The translations under genes were made by a program, and so were the position numbers. Positions 16,571 through 25,995 of a DNA stretch of 32,985 nucleotides are shown here, piece by piece; positions within the stretch are counted from its first letter, which is position 1; each line of letters opens with the position of its first letter. Source of the stretch: Methylococcales bacterium (lineage in GTDB: Bacteria; Pseudomonadota; Gammaproteobacteria; Methylococcales; Methylomonadaceae); contig JAQTMV010000031.1 in NCBI GenBank assembly GCA_028714175.1, positions 1 through 32,985 on the forward strand, in the 5' to 3' direction. A model generated the notes under the pieces. That model was not told the origin of the DNA. It worked only from the letters and a program-made list of their open reading frames with translations, and made no database searches.

Positions 16571-19024
16571 TTAAACAACGATATTGACCAGTTTTTTTGG
16601 AACCACAATCACCTTTCTGACCGGTTTGTCTGCAATAAACCGCTGAACATGTTCATCATTCAAGGCCCTTGTTTGAACTTCGTCTGCCGAAGCCGATGCC
16701 GGAACAGAAATTTTACCGCGTAATTTACCGTTAACCTGCACTACCAACTCCAACAAATCCTGCTCTAAAGCCGCCCTGTCAACCTCAGGCCATTGCGCAC
16801 TAATCACCGCTTGTTGATGTCCCAAATCCAGCCACAGTTGATGACAGATATGCGGCACTATTGGCGCCAGCATCAATATAATCGCTTCCAGGACTTCCTG
16901 ACGTATGGCTTTGCCATTATCGGAATCATCGGTAAATTTGGCCAAGGTGTTTACCAGTTCCATGTTCGCTGCGATTGCGGTATTAAAAATCGTACGCACC
17001 CCCATATCATGGCTGACTTTCTGGATGGTTTGATGCAATTGTCTACGAATCGTCTGCTGCTGTTCCGTCAATGAAAATTTATCAACAGCCGAAGGAGAGC
17101 CGCCCTCTTCAATATGCAGATACGCCTGTTTCCAGAGTCTTTTCAAAAATCTGAACGCGCCTTCTACGCCGCTGTCTGACCATTCCAGCGATTGCTCGGG
17201 AGGCGCTGCAAACATTATAAACAAGCGCACGGTATCGGCGCCGTACTGATCTATCAAACCTTGTGGATCGACGGTATTGCCCTTGGATTTGGACATTTTG
17301 CTGCCGTCTTTTAACACCATGCCTTGCGTCATCAGCTTTTTGAACGGCTCGTCACAGACCAGCAAGCCTTCATCGCGCAATAATTTGGTATAAAACCGTG
17401 CGTAGAGCAAATGCAAAATTGCATGTTCAATACCGCCGATATAATGATCTACCGGCAACCAGTATTTGGCATTGTCATCCAGCATGGTTTCGGCTTTGCT
17501 GCTGGCGAAGCGGGCAAAATACCAGGACGATTCCATAAAAGTGTCAAAAGTATCGGTTTCGCGTCTGGCAGCTTTGCCGCATTTTGGGCAATTGACATGT
17601 GCAAAAGTAGAATGTGCAACCAAAGGCGATTGTGAACCATCAAGAATAACGTCTCGGGGTAATTGCACAGGCAAATCCTGCTCCGGCACCGGTATAGTTC
17701 CGCAATTATCACAATAAATGACCGGAATCGGCGCACCCCAGTAACGTTGACGGGAAACGCCCCAATCGCGCAGGCGAAAGTTTATTTTACGCAAGCCCTT
17801 TTGTTCTTTTTCCAAGACTTCCGCGATAGCCACAAATGCCTGTTCAGACGTCAATCCGTCAAATTGTCCTGAGTTTTTTAATATGCCTTTTACAGTGTAA
17901 GCCTGTTCTGAACAATCATCGTCATTTTCGCCGTCTTTGGCAAATATCACCTGCTTAATGGCAATGCCATATTTTTTTGCAAACTCAAAATCCCGTTGAT
18001 CGTGTGCAGGAACGGACATCACAGCGCCCGTGCCGTAACCCATTAATACGAAATTGGCGATCCAGACGGGAACTTGCTCACCGGTAAGCGGATGCAAGGC
18101 TTTAATCCCGGAATCAATGCCGCGTTTTTCCATGGTTTCCATGGCCGCTTCCGAGGTTTCCATCATCTTGCATTCATCTATGAACACACCGATATCGGCA
18201 TTGCTTTCGGCAGCTTTTAACGCCAAAGGATGCTCAGCAGCAACGGCCAGATAAGTCACCCCCATTAATGTATCCGGGCGCGTCGTATAAATTCGCAAGG
18301 GTTGCGCCATATCCGGTACGCGAAAATCCATCTCAACACCTTCAGAACGCCCTATCCAGTTGGCCTGCATGGTTTTTACCTGCTCCGGCCAGCCGTCCAG
18401 CGTTTCCAGCGCAGCGAGTAATTCATCCGCATACGCAGTAATCTTTAAAAACCACTGCGCAATTTCCTTGCGCTCAACTTTAGTATCACAACGCCAGCAG
18501 CAACCATCAATAACCTGCTCATTCGCCAGAACAGTCATATCATGTGGGCACCAATTGACCGGCGCCGTCTTTTTATAAACCAGGCCCTTAGCCAATAATT
18601 TCAGGAAAAACCATTGCTCCCACTTGTAATAATCGGGATCACAGGTAGCCAATTCCCTGTTCCAGTCATAGCCAAAACCCAGCCGTTTAAGCTGATCGCG
18701 CATATAGTCGATATTTTCATACGTCCAGTCGGCAGGGTGAACGCCATGCTGCATCGCGGCATTTTCGGCAGGCAATCCAAAAGCATCCCAACCCATCGGC
18801 TGCAAGACATTTTTGCCCAACATACGCTGGTAACGGCTGATAACATCGCCAATGGTATAGTTGCGCACATGCCCCATATGCAATTTACCGCTGGGATAAG
18901 GGAACATGGACAAGCAATAATACTTTTCCTGTGCAGAAGATTCTGACGCATTAAATACTCCCGAGGCTTCCCAGGCGGCTTGTACTTCTTGCTCAATAGC
19001 GAGCGGTCGATAATTTTCTTGCAT
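16571..19024 (-). CDS. leuS: leucyl-tRNA synthetase
   Basis: A class I aminoacyl-tRNA synthetase charging tRNA-Leu. The 817-aa enzyme has the HIGH-type motif as HMGH at residues 49-52 ([16 protein letters not shown]). It has the large CP1 editing domain with [19 protein letters not shown], zinc-ribbon-like cysteine pairs ([22 protein letters not shown]) and the KMSKS loop at 576-580. Length is at the lower end for bacterial LeuS but no domain seems missing. ATG 19024 gives [15 protein letters not shown], the expected N-terminus. It heads the leuS-lptE-holA operon and is divergent from ybeL. Confidence 0.97.
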   Translation of the reverse strand: MQENYRPLAIEQEVQAAWEASGVFNASESSAQEKYYCLSMFPYPSGKLHMGHVRNYTIGDVISRYQRMLGKNVLQPMGWDAFGLPAENAAMQHGVHPADWTYENIDYMRDQLKRLGFGYDWNRELATCDPDYYKWEQWFFLKLLAKGLVYKKTAPVNWCPHDMTVLANEQVIDGCCWRCDTKVERKEIAQWFLKITAYADELLAALETLDGWPEQVKTMQANWIGRSEGVEMDFRVPDMAQPLRIYTTRPDTLMGVTYLAVAAEHPLALKAAESNADIGVFIDECKMMETSEAAMETMEKRGIDSGIKALHPLTGEQVPVWIANFVLMGYGTGAVMSVPAHDQRDFEFAKKYGIAIKQVIFAKDGENDDDCSEQAYTVKGILKNSGQFDGLTSEQAFVAIAEVLEKEQKGLRKINFRLRDWGVSRQRYWGAPIPVIYCDNCGTIPVPEQDLPVQLPRDVILDGSQSPLVAHSTFAHVNCPKCGKAARRETDTFDTFMESSWYFARFASSKAETMLDDNAKYWLPVDHYIGGIEHAILHLLYARFYTKLLRDEGLLVCDEPFKKLMTQGMVLKDGSKMSKSKGNTVDPQGLIDQYGADTVRLFIMFAAPPEQSLEWSDSGVEGAFRFLKRLWKQAYLHIEEGGSPSAVDKFSLTEQQQTIRRQLHQTIQKVSHDMGVRTIFNTAIAANMELVNTLAKFTDDSDNGKAIRQEVLEAIILMLAPIVPHICHQLWLDLGHQQAVISAQWPEVDRAALEQDLLELVVQVNGKLRGKISVPASASADEVQTRALNDEHVQRFIADKPVRKVIVVPKKLVNIVV

Positions 19025-19106
19025 CCTACTCGTCTTTTACCGGTCAAAAGCGTTAGAATACCGTACAGTTGCTTAAATCTAAAGTGTCATTTTCAGGAAT
19101 TGAACC

Positions 19107-19592
19107 ATGAATAAAAATAAACTGATCGCCGCCTATTCCGATTTTATGAAACATCTTCATGAAACCATGGAGGAAACAATCCATACTTTAGCTGAGGCAC
19201 TGGAAATTTCGAAAGAAAAAACCGGCAAAACCAGCGACTTGACTGACGAAGAACTTGACAAGCTTTCAGGTTATGTAAAACGCGATATTGAGCATGCCGC
19301 CCATGGCTTGTCAGACAAGGAAGATAAAGATTCGCTCTCCGAGTGGTTTAAATTTGATATTGAATTGATTGAGAATTTTACGCTGGATGCTTTCTTAAGC
19401 GTTGCCGACAAAACCCGTCTGGAACTTGCAAAGCTGGAAAAGATGGCTGAAGCGCATACCTATCATAGCGGTGATATAACCGGACCTGGAACCTTTGTCT
19501 GTGACGACTGCGGCAAGGAAATTGCGTTTAAAACCGCCAGTGAAATCCCTGAATGTCCGGCATGCCACGCTAAAACCTTTATCCGCATTTGA
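19107..19592 (+). CDS. ybeL: YbeL-family zinc ribbon protein (DUF1451)
   Basis: A 161-aa soluble protein of the DUF1451 family, named for E. coli YbeL, which is likewise encoded next to leuS. Function is unknown. The N-terminal three quarters are charged and helical, with possible coiled coil. The C-terminus carries a zinc ribbon formed by C132-x2-C135 (FVCDDCGKE) and C150-x2-C153 (ECPACHAKTF). An AGGA about 7 bp before ATG 19107 supports the start. It is divergent from leuS and precedes parA by 59 bp, with a good promoter in that gap. Confidence 0.88.
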   Translation: MNKNKLIAAYSDFMKHLHETMEETIHTLAEALEISKEKTGKTSDLTDEELDKLSGYVKRDIEHAAHGLSDKEDKDSLSEWFKFDIELIENFTLDAFLSVADKTRLELAKLEKMAEAHTYHSGDITGPGTFVCDDCGKEIAFKTASEIPECPACHAKTFIRI

Positions 19593-19616
19593 TATTACCG
19601 TTCCAAGTCGTATAAT
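19589..19616 (+). promoter_or_regulatory. sigma-70-like promoter for parA
   Basis: TTGATA at 19589-19594 is followed after 16 bp by a perfect TATAAT at 19611-19616, 36 bp before the preferred parA start. The -35 overlaps the last codons of ybeL. Confidence 0.55.
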
Positions 19617-19651
19617 GCGACTTTCATCTATTTGATTTCATGGAGAATAAC

Positions 19652-20431
19652 ATGCGCAGAGTCATTTTCAACCAGAAAGGCGGAGTCGGCAAATCAACGA
19701 TTACCTGTAATCTAGCCGCCATCAGCGCCCTTGAGGGCAAGCGCACTTTGGTCATTGATCTGGATATTCAGGGCAACTCTACGCAATACCTGCTGGGTCG
19801 TAAAGTCAGCGAGAGCGATAAAACCATCGCACTGTTTTTCAAGGATTGCCTAAGCCTTTCGTTGTTTGGAGGCGGCAGCAACTCCGGACTTGAAAATGTT
19901 ATTCACGAGACACCCTTTCCTAACCTGTTTGTTATTCCTTCACATCCCGACCTTGAACCCTTGCAAGGCCGTCTGGAATCGCGTTTTAAAATTTTCAAAT
20001 TAAAAGAGGCGCTGGAAAAACTGGAGGGTTTTGACGCTATCTATATGGATACACCGCCTATCCTCAACTTCTACAGCCAATCAGCATTAATCGCCGCCGA
20101 AAAATGTTTAATTCCTTTTGATTGCGACACCTTCGCCAGGGAAGCCTTATATACATTGATGCAGGCAGTAACGGAAGTCAAGACCGATCATAATCAAAAC
20201 CTTCAAATTGAAGGCATTATCGTTAATCAATTCCAAAAACAGGCCAATTTACCGCGCCAATTAGTTGATGAACTTATCGCCGAAGGACTTCCTGTACTTG
20301 CCGCAATGATTTCGCCATCTATCAAAGTCAGGGAATCTCATACAGTATCGCAGCCGCTAGTGCATTATGTCCCCAACCATAAACTGAGCGACGAATACCG
20401 GGCGTTATATGCTGAACTTCATAGTGAATGA
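19652..20431 (+). CDS. ParA-family ATPase (orphan)
   Basis: A ParA/MinD-superfamily P-loop ATPase of 259 aa. I choose ATG 19652 over 19640 because GGAG lies at a good distance before it and the product then starts MRRVIFNQKGGVGKST, the usual spacing to the deviant Walker A (residues 9-16, with the signature lysine K9). VIDLDIQGNSTQYLLG is the A' motif, and DAIYMDTPPILNF corresponds to Walker B. Such proteins position cargo such as DNA, chemoreceptors or carboxysomes. No parB or centromere-like repeats are adjacent, and the neighbours are ybeL and lnt, so the cargo is unknown. The protein has an insertion-like segment (LSLSLFGGGSNSGLENVI) after the A' motif. Confidence 0.88.
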   Translation: MRRVIFNQKGGVGKSTITCNLAAISALEGKRTLVIDLDIQGNSTQYLLGRKVSESDKTIALFFKDCLSLSLFGGGSNSGLENVIHETPFPNLFVIPSHPDLEPLQGRLESRFKIFKLKEALEKLEGFDAIYMDTPPILNFYSQSALIAAEKCLIPFDCDTFAREALYTLMQAVTEVKTDHNQNLQIEGIIVNQFQKQANLPRQLVDELIAEGLPVLAAMISPSIKVRESHTVSQPLVHYVPNHKLSDEYRALYAELHSE

Positions 20432-20459
20432 TTAAGACACCAGGCTAAAAAAGCTCAAC

Positions 20460-20555
20460 AGTATTTGCAGGCAGGTTTGGCGAAGTGTAATCCGATAACT
20501 GCCTTGAGCTTAAAGTCGAGTTACGCTAAACACGACCTACCTACGCACAGTGCGC
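20460..20555. repeat. degenerate palindromic repeat in parA-lnt spacer
   Basis: The arm starting GCAGGTTTGGCGAAGTGTAA at 20468 resembles the reverse complement of the arm ending in ACGACCTACCTACGC (to about 20555). The inverted repeat is imperfect. The wording is like the dispersed palindromes with GTAGGT and CGTAAC cores that are common in methanotroph genomes. Low certainty from one copy. Confidence 0.3.
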
Positions 20556-20596
20556 TTCCTTAACCTGACGGAAGTGACCTTTAGCATCAACATCCT

Positions 20597-22144
20597 ATGA
20601 ACAGCAAACTCAAATCTTGGTCGCTCCCGGTACTGTCCGGCATCCTGATCGGCACCAGTTATATCCCCTTCCCTCCCTGGGCTTCCCTGTTCTGTTTTGT
20701 ACCTTTATGGCTCTTCTGGAGCCGGCAAACCGGTTTTAAAAACGTGTTCCTCGGCGGCTTAACCACGGCTTTTGTATTCACACTGATCGGTTTTAACTGG
20801 GTCGCCTATCTGTTACACGAATTCGCACATCTGGCTTGGCCGATTGCAGTCATTGGCATGCTACTGTATGCCCTGATTGCACACCTGTTTGTACCCTTGG
20901 CCGGAATATTGTGGTTTTGGGGGCAACGTAAATTCAAGTGGTCAGAACGCTTATCGTTGTGGTTGATGGCAATAATTACCGTATTGTGTGAAGCTTACTC
21001 AGTGACGCTGTTTGACTGGAACTTTGGTTATTCCTGGTATGGCGCGAATATTCCAGTTTACCAGTGGGCTGAGTTTGTCGGCTTTAGCGGTCTCAGTGCG
21101 GCAACATTGCTTTGTAATCTACCGCTTTATTTGGCCTGGAAACAACGCCATCAGAACTCGGGTAAAATCATTTTCATGACGATTATCGGAGGATTCATCC
21201 TGTTTAATATAGGCGGGCTATGGCTTAAATCCAGGCTGCCGCAACCGGATGCGTCATTTAAAACGCTGCTGATTCAGGCGAGTATAGAAAACTCAGAAAA
21301 AATGGCGGCGGAACTGGGTAAGGGTTTTAGCCAGGAAATATTCAATCGTTATAAAATGCTAACGGATAACGCGCTCAAAACCCATAAACAATCAAAAATC
21401 GACTTTGCCATGTGGCCTGAAACCGCTTTTCCAGCTTTACTGGGAGAACAATTCAAGTTCAATGAATTGCCAATAGCTCTGGCTCAATACCTCCATGATC
21501 GACAACTGCCGCTTATAACCGGGGCTTACAGTATCGATGAACAATCCCGCCTGATTACAAATTCCCTGTTTGTATTAAATAAAGAGGGTGAAATTGTGCC
21601 CCCTCATTACAGTAAGACTATTTTGCTGGCCTTCGGTGAATATATACCCGGAGAACAATTCTTCCCTGAAATCCGCGACTGGCTACCGCCAACGGGTCAT
21701 TTTGCAAGAGGCGCAGGTCCTAACGCCTTATTGAACTGGAATGGCTATAAAATGGGCGCACAAATATGCTATGAAAGTCTTTTTCCCGGATTCTCACGTT
21801 CGCTCGCTAATCTGGGGGCGCAATTCATCGTCAATGTAACCAATGATTCCTGGTATGGCACCTGGCAGGAACCCTATCAACATATGTACATGACGCTGGC
21901 GCGGGGCGTAGAGTTCCGCCGTCCCGTGTTGCGTGTCACCAATACCGGTATATCCACCGTAGCGTTGGCATCGGGAGACATTCTGGAAAAATCACCGATA
22001 CATCAGCCATGGGCCGGGCTATACGAAGTGCCCTACCTTAAAAACCCGCCTGTGACATTTTACCAAAGCTGGTTTTGGCTGATTCCCTGTTTACTTTGGG
22101 GGACTTTAATTGTGTTGCTTGGCATCGGTTTAAAAAAGCAATGA
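20597..22144 (+). CDS. lnt: apolipoprotein N-acyltransferase
   Basis: Lnt is the inner-membrane enzyme adding the third acyl chain to lipoproteins. The 515-aa protein has an N-terminal block of hydrophobic helices (about residues 8-220), a periplasmic nitrilase-like domain and a final transmembrane helix near 492-510. The catalytic triad is visible: E275 in MWPETAFP, K340 in SKTILLAFGEYIPG, and C391 in GAQICYESLFPG. NVTNDSWYG and GVEFRRPVLRVTNTGIS are also typical. Length is normal. It probably serves the lipoproteins LptE and the BON protein encoded nearby as well as others. Confidence 0.96.
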   Translation: MNSKLKSWSLPVLSGILIGTSYIPFPPWASLFCFVPLWLFWSRQTGFKNVFLGGLTTAFVFTLIGFNWVAYLLHEFAHLAWPIAVIGMLLYALIAHLFVPLAGILWFWGQRKFKWSERLSLWLMAIITVLCEAYSVTLFDWNFGYSWYGANIPVYQWAEFVGFSGLSAATLLCNLPLYLAWKQRHQNSGKIIFMTIIGGFILFNIGGLWLKSRLPQPDASFKTLLIQASIENSEKMAAELGKGFSQEIFNRYKMLTDNALKTHKQSKIDFAMWPETAFPALLGEQFKFNELPIALAQYLHDRQLPLITGAYSIDEQSRLITNSLFVLNKEGEIVPPHYSKTILLAFGEYIPGEQFFPEIRDWLPPTGHFARGAGPNALLNWNGYKMGAQICYESLFPGFSRSLANLGAQFIVNVTNDSWYGTWQEPYQHMYMTLARGVEFRRPVLRVTNTGISTVALASGDILEKSPIHQPWAGLYEVPYLKNPPVTFYQSWFWLIPCLLWGTLIVLLGIGLKKQ

Positions 22145-22314
22145 ATTTCAAAAAATAATTTGCCAAACAGTTTATTGATTTATAAAACTTAGGTTGAATG
22201 ATTTTTTAGGATAAAATGGGATTAACAAAAGATCCCTAAGTTAAATGTGAATAATAAGCGCCGTTGTTTTTGTTAAAAATTTTACGTTTTATTTTTCTTT
22301 TAAGTGGAGCAATT

Positions 22315-22629
22315 ATGAGTAAATTAATTTTGATAAAGCGCTTTATAGTAATTCTAATATTGGCTATTTCTGTCTCAGGTTGCGCAGGGAGCCCAAAGCA
22401 TGAAAGCACCGGGGAGTATTTGGATGATTCTGCTATAACTACCAAAGTGAAGACATCAATATTGGCTGATTCCAAGCTTAAAACGTTCCAGATTAGTGTT
22501 GAAACTTTCAAGGGTGTTGTGCAGCTTAGCGGATTCGTTGATTCCACTGAGATGTCGACCAGAGCCGCGGAGCTTGCAAGAACCGTCAAGGGAGTCAAAA
22601 TTGTTCATAACCACCTCATCGTAAAATAA
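22315..22629 (+). CDS. BON-domain lipoprotein
   Basis: A 104-aa predicted lipoprotein with a single BON domain, a family that binds membranes or stabilises the envelope (OsmY/DolP-like). The frame extends to 22264, but ATG 22315 has TGGAG 7-8 bp upstream and gives MSKLILIKRFIVILILAISV, a clean lipoprotein signal with lipobox SVSGC (C23). The mature part begins CAGSPKHESTGEYLDDSAIT, and the BON core is TKVKTSILADSKLKTFQISV to KIVHNHLIVK. Its last codons overlap the end of the convergent HD-GYP gene by 14 bp. Confidence 0.88.
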   Translation: MSKLILIKRFIVILILAISVSGCAGSPKHESTGEYLDDSAITTKVKTSILADSKLKTFQISVETFKGVVQLSGFVDSTEMSTRAAELARTVKGVKIVHNHLIVK

Positions 22630-23908
22630 TTTTTTGATGATACATGCCTGGATCAATATTATAATTTTCAGCTCTAATGACGCTTTTAATAGTATAGATA
22701 TTGCCTCGTTTATCCCTGATCATCTTTGATAAATCAATGACTTGCTCTGACGCTGGATTTTTTTCTTCATCCAGAATGGTAATAATTTTTGGTCGCAACT
22801 TCGTTTTTTCATTTACTTCAATCACAATACCTACAATTCCATTAGTCAGTTCAACCAGGGAGCCTGGCGGATAGACACCTATGCTCTCAATAAACTTGAC
22901 AACCAAAGCCGGATCCAAATGTGAGCCAGCTACGCTAGTCATGGTATTGGTTGTTTCAAGATGGGTTCTGCCTTTTTGATAGACTCTGTCACTGGTCATG
23001 GCATCATACATATCAACAATAGCTACCATTCTTGTAAAGTGCAAGATGTCAGACTTGCTAATCTGACGGCAGTAACCTTTGCCATCCAAGCGTTCATGGT
23101 GGTTAAATGCAACTTCTATTGCGCTTGGGTGCATGTTATTGCTGGATTTTAACAATTCAGAACCCAAGGTTGTATGCGTTTTCATAATTTCCATTTCTTC
23201 GAATTCCAGTTTCCCTGGTTTATTAAGAATTTCAAGCGGTATTAGCATTTTTCCCATATCGTGCATCATGCCGCACAGCCCGACAATATTAAGATTTTTT
23301 TCCGAGAGATTGATATGACGGCCAAGGATAATAGCTAAAACACAAACATTCATGCTATGTTGGGCAGTATACTCATCTTTATTTTTTAATTGAGTGAGCC
23401 ATAAAATCGCATCGGGAGAATGCAAAACACTATTCACGCACTCCGCAACAGCTTCCTTGGCAAGTTTGCTATCAATTCCGCCACCCATTGCAATTTTTCT
23501 CATAAAATCTGCAACTAAAATTCTCGCATGTTGGTAAACTTTCTCAGTTTGTATAATTTCCTTTTCAAATATGCTTAATTTTGCAGGTGGCGAGCCATAG
23601 CCCAAAACGCTATGGATATTAATTTGTGTCTGTTCGGCAACAGCATAACTTGCTTTTTTTCTTATGGTTGTATCAATATACACATACTCACAGATATCCC
23701 TGACGGCTCGAATCTCTTCCTCTGTTTTTAATTCAAAACCCTGAAATAAAAAAGGTGTGCCCAGCCAAGGTCTATCCAGCTCGACTATATACATGCCAAT
23801 TGACAACTGATTGACCGATGTATAAACCTTGTCCAATGAAAAGTAATCATTAATTACCCGGCGCTTTCTCTTTTTACGACTAAAATGCCACCAGTTTTTA
23901 ATAAACAT
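22616..23908 (-). CDS. HD-GYP c-di-GMP phosphodiesterase with DUF3391
   Basis: A 430-aa soluble signalling enzyme. Residues about 20-150 form the DUF3391 domain (VNQLSIGMYIVELDRPWLGTPF). Residues about 180-350 form an HD-GYP domain, which hydrolyses c-di-GMP. The metal-binding H216-D217 doublet sits in MMHDMGKMLIPLEILNKPG, and NHHERLDGKGYC follows. The GYP signature reads G278-Y279-C280, with cysteine in place of proline; the other ligands appear to be kept. A C-terminal extension of about 80 residues has no recognised domain. ATG 23908 gives a very basic N-terminus (FSRKKRKRRV); a later start is possible. The gene ends tail to tail with the BON lipoprotein, overlapping by 14 bp. Confidence 0.92.
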   Translation of the reverse strand: MFIKNWWHFSRKKRKRRVINDYFSLDKVYTSVNQLSIGMYIVELDRPWLGTPFLFQGFELKTEEEIRAVRDICEYVYIDTTIRKKASYAVAEQTQINIHSVLGYGSPPAKLSIFEKEIIQTEKVYQHARILVADFMRKIAMGGGIDSKLAKEAVAECVNSVLHSPDAILWLTQLKNKDEYTAQHSMNVCVLAIILGRHINLSEKNLNIVGLCGMMHDMGKMLIPLEILNKPGKLEFEEMEIMKTHTTLGSELLKSSNNMHPSAIEVAFNHHERLDGKGYCRQISKSDILHFTRMVAIVDMYDAMTSDRVYQKGRTHLETTNTMTSVAGSHLDPALVVKFIESIGVYPPGSLVELTNGIVGIVIEVNEKTKLRPKIITILDEEKNPASEQVIDLSKMIRDKRGNIYTIKSVIRAENYNIDPGMYHQKIILR

Positions 23909-24147
23909 TATTTATCCGTGGATTCATTCACTAATACCAAATTAATTAAACATAATAGGCAATTTTTTTTAAAAATATAGGGCAAGGCTTGCGAACGTAA
24001 AATTTAAATTTGCTTTCAGACGCTTATAGTTTTTTGAGCTGTACAAGTGCTATTGATTGAATGAATTATTACCGCTATTTCATTAACTCAATATTTTCTT
24101 TAAGATGTTTCGTTTTAGTCCTGGTATGAAAGATTTTTAGATTAAAA

Positions 24148-25995
24148 GTGAGTTCCGAAATTTCAATAAACAATTTTGATGTCAATGCGTTTTTAAAACA
24201 ACTGACAACGCGCCCGGGCATTTATACAATGCTTAATGACAGGGGCGAGATTATTTATATTGGCAAGGCCAAAAACCTTAAAAATCGCGTTTCCAGTTAT
24301 TTTAAAACGCAAACGGCGTCAATCAAGCAACAGACTATGGTGGCCAGGGTGGCTGCCATTGAAGTGACTGTGACGCATACTGAAGGCGAAGCGCTCTTAC
24401 TGGAATGTCAACAAATCAAACGCCATAAGCCGCGTTACAATATCTGTTTAAGGGATGATAAATCCTTTCCTTATATGTTCCTGTCCAGTGAACAGGACTT
24501 TCCGCAACTCACATTTCATCGTGGCGCAAAAAATAAAAAAGGCCGTTATTTTGGACCTTACCCCAGTTCGGGAGCGGTCAGAGAAAGCCTGAAGCTGCTG
24601 CAAAGGCTGTTTCCAATCCGGCAGTGTAATGATGCCTACTATAACAATCGGACTAGGCCTTGCCTGCAATATCAGATAGAACGCTGCACTGCGCCCTGTG
24701 TAGGCCTGATTGAAAAACAAAACTATGCTCAGGATGTTAATAGTACGGTGATGTTTCTGGAGGGCAAGGGTGAACTGCTGATTAATCAGTTGATTGTCAA
24801 GATGGAGCAAGCTGCGGCTAATCTCGATTATGAAAAGGCTGCCAGTCTTAGAGATCAGATCGTAAAATTGCGCTCCGTGCTGGAAAAGCATTTCGTTCAT
24901 GGCGAAAAGGGTGATGTGGATATTATCGCTTGTGCAAATAAAGCCAACATGGCTTGTATTCAAGTGTTTTTTATCCGTAATGGCCAGCATCTGGGTAATA
25001 AAGCATTTTTCCCGAAAATGACTGATGAACATGACCCTGCTGCGATAGTACAGGCGTTTGTTGCCCAATATTATCTGGATAAACAAGCGCCTTGTGAATT
25101 GATAGTCAGTCATGAACTTGAAGATACCGAGTTATTAACCGGCGTCTTAGCCAGTCAGGCAAAACATTCGGTAACTATTTCTCACAACGTTAGAGGAGAG
25201 CGGTTAAAATGGCTGCAAATGGCTATTACCAATGCCGAGAATTCACTGTTGAGCAAGTTATCGGATAAACAGGACATTTATGCGCGGTTTCTAAGCTTGC
25301 AGCAGGAGTTGAGTTGCAAGGACTTGCCTAAACGTCTGGAATGCTTTGATATTAGCCATACCCAAGGCGAGCAGACGGTCGCCTCCTGTGTGGTTTTTGA
25401 TAGAGAAGGGCCGGTAAAATCGGCCTATCGCCGGTTTAATATCACCGGTATAACCGGTGGCGATGATTATGCGGCGATTCATCAGGCAGTTTCCAGACGT
25501 TTTAAACGACTGCAACAAGGCGAGCATGAGGCCCCGGATATATTGTTTATTGACGGCGGCAAAGGTCAGGTGCATGGAGCGAAAAGGGCATTAGCGGAAT
25601 TAGACGTAAACAATGTTATCATAGTCGGCATTTCCAAGGGTCCGGATAGAAAACCGGGCATGGAAAAGCTGATTCTGGCGGATCAGGAACAGCCCATTGA
25701 TATAACGCCAGGCGCCAGCGGTTTGCTGTTAATTCAGCATATCCGCGATGAGGCGCACCGGTTTGCAATAACAGGGCACAGGCAACGCCGCGGGAAAGCA
25801 GCAAAACAATCGGTACTGGAAACTATCCCGGGATTGGGTTCCAAGCGGCGGCAGAATTTATTAAAACAGTTTGGGGGTCTGCAAGGCATTTCATGCGCTG
25901 GCGTGGATGCACTTTGCAGTGTAGATGGCATTAGCCGCCAGTTGGCGCAACAGATTTACGAACTATTTCATCACCAGGATGACGATTCAATTTAA
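24148..25995 (+). CDS. uvrC: excinuclease ABC subunit C
   Basis: UvrC makes the dual incisions in nucleotide excision repair. The 615-aa protein has the N-terminal GIY-YIG nuclease (RPGIYTMLNDRGEIIYIGKA), a UVR motif near residues 205-240 (ANLDYEKAASLRDQIVKLRS), the RNase H-like nuclease (FDISHTQGEQTVASCVVFD, DILFIDGGKGQ) and a C-terminal helix-hairpin-helix (IPGLGSKRRQNLLKQFGGL). The start is GTG at 24148, without a strong ribosome binding site; no better in-frame ATG exists. It overlaps the pgsA start by 17 bp, a conserved uvrC-pgsA arrangement in gammaproteobacteria. The 239 bp upstream are AT-rich and hold no recognised gene. Confidence 0.96.
   Translation: MSSEISINNFDVNAFLKQLTTRPGIYTMLNDRGEIIYIGKAKNLKNRVSSYFKTQTASIKQQTMVARVAAIEVTVTHTEGEALLLECQQIKRHKPRYNICLRDDKSFPYMFLSSEQDFPQLTFHRGAKNKKGRYFGPYPSSGAVRESLKLLQRLFPIRQCNDAYYNNRTRPCLQYQIERCTAPCVGLIEKQNYAQDVNSTVMFLEGKGELLINQLIVKMEQAAANLDYEKAASLRDQIVKLRSVLEKHFVHGEKGDVDIIACANKANMACIQVFFIRNGQHLGNKAFFPKMTDEHDPAAIVQAFVAQYYLDKQAPCELIVSHELEDTELLTGVLASQAKHSVTISHNVRGERLKWLQMAITNAENSLLSKLSDKQDIYARFLSLQQELSCKDLPKRLECFDISHTQGEQTVASCVVFDREGPVKSAYRRFNITGITGGDDYAAIHQAVSRRFKRLQQGEHEAPDILFIDGGKGQVHGAKRALAELDVNNVIIVGISKGPDRKPGMEKLILADQEQPIDITPGASGLLLIQHIRDEAHRFAITGHRQRRGKAAKQSVLETIPGLGSKRRQNLLKQFGGLQGISCAGVDALCSVDGISRQLAQQIYELFHHQDDDSI

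Noticed and set aside
19652..20431. plasmid partition locus
   Set aside because: parA stands alone without parB, origin repeats or replication genes and sits among chromosomal core genes.
24448..25113. 221-codon minus-strand frame
   Set aside because: It lies wholly opposite uvrC, whose conserved motifs explain the sequence; no independent features.
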